Shown here in pieces: positions 6,963 through 7,093 of a DNA stretch of 7,093 nt. Numbering within the stretch: the stretch's first letter is position 1; each line of letters begins with the position of its first letter. A model generated the notes under the pieces. It saw only the letters and a list, made by a program, of their open reading frames with translations. It had not been told where the DNA came from and did not search any database. The position numbers were made by a program, and so were the translations under genes. The stretch is from Candidatus Aminicenantota bacterium (GTDB lineage Bacteria; Acidobacteriota; Aminicenantia; UBA2199). The stretch lies in the NCBI GenBank assembly GCA_030671465.1, contig DAOVIP010000096.1:1-7093 (forward strand), read 5' to 3'.

Positions 6963-7093
6963 TTTATGCGTTTATCAATCCTCTTTAATATGGAAATCAT
7001 TGATCTCACATCTTTTTCAATATTTTTCTGAGATTGCTTTTGAGGTGAAAAACGTGCGGATTCCGATTGTGCTTTGATATGGTTGAAGGCCTC
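6959..7093 (-). CDS. C-terminal 44 residues of an unidentified protein, possibly BatD
   Basis: A minus-strand frame is open from the right edge for 44 codons and ends in a TGA (6959-6961) that overlaps the ATG of the BatE-like gene in the four-base form ATGA. The peptide starts EAFNHIKAQSES and ends ILKRIDKRIK. It is hydrophilic and strongly basic at the end, with no membrane segment, and is probably a cytoplasmic helical tail. The stop/start overlap is the main evidence that this is a real gene end. In Bat operons the gene before batE is often batD, a BatD-type protein with a cytoplasmic C-terminus, so BatD is a reasonable guess from context. The fragment itself carries no diagnostic motif. 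Confidence 0.7.
   Translation of the reverse strand, partial: EAFNHIKAQSESARFSPQKQSQKNIEKDVRSMISILKRIDKRIK

Overview
This 7.1 kb window looks like core chromosome of a Gram-negative bacterium of moderate GC content. It carries housekeeping genes and part of a membrane-protein operon. There are no insertion sequences, phage genes, CRISPR arrays or structural RNA genes. The Bat-type TPR/SH3 protein with periplasm-facing domains fits a diderm such as a Desulfobacterota-like lineage, a spirochaete or an FCB-group relative. Protein-family resemblance alone does not let me name the phylum, so treat this as a tentative lean.

Layout, left to right. Bases 1-70 are the leader of trpS, with a good sigma-70-like promoter; two short open frames that could be the tail of an upstream gene also run through it. 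trpS (83-1132, plus strand) encodes tryptophanyl-tRNA synthetase. Everything to its right is on the minus strand and is best read from the right edge leftwards: the C-terminal end of an unidentified protein (6959-7093, entering from outside), a BatE-like signal peptide/TPR/two-TM/SH3 protein (6216-6962) whose start codon overlaps the previous stop as ATGA, folP (dihydropteroate synthase, 5327-6166), mfd (transcription-repair coupling factor, 2074-5283) and a patatin-like phospholipase (1166-2005). Gaps between successive minus-strand genes are -4, 49, 43 and 68 bp, so they may form one transcription unit running into trpS head-on, with only 33 bp between the two stop codons.

Functionally the run is mixed: envelope or aerotolerance-type complex (BatE-like), folate synthesis (FolP), rescue of stalled RNA polymerase and strand-specific repair (Mfd), and lipid hydrolysis (patatin). 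I see no single pathway joining them; co-transcription of housekeeping genes is the plain explanation. I did not find convincing evidence of a new biological system. The points most worth checking are a compacted middle section and several motif substitutions in Mfd, a non-standard RVHQV motif in FolP, a short three-copy repeat and possible minigene just ahead of mfd, and a ten-base A/T homopolymer ahead of a patatin gene that has no visible ribosome-binding site.
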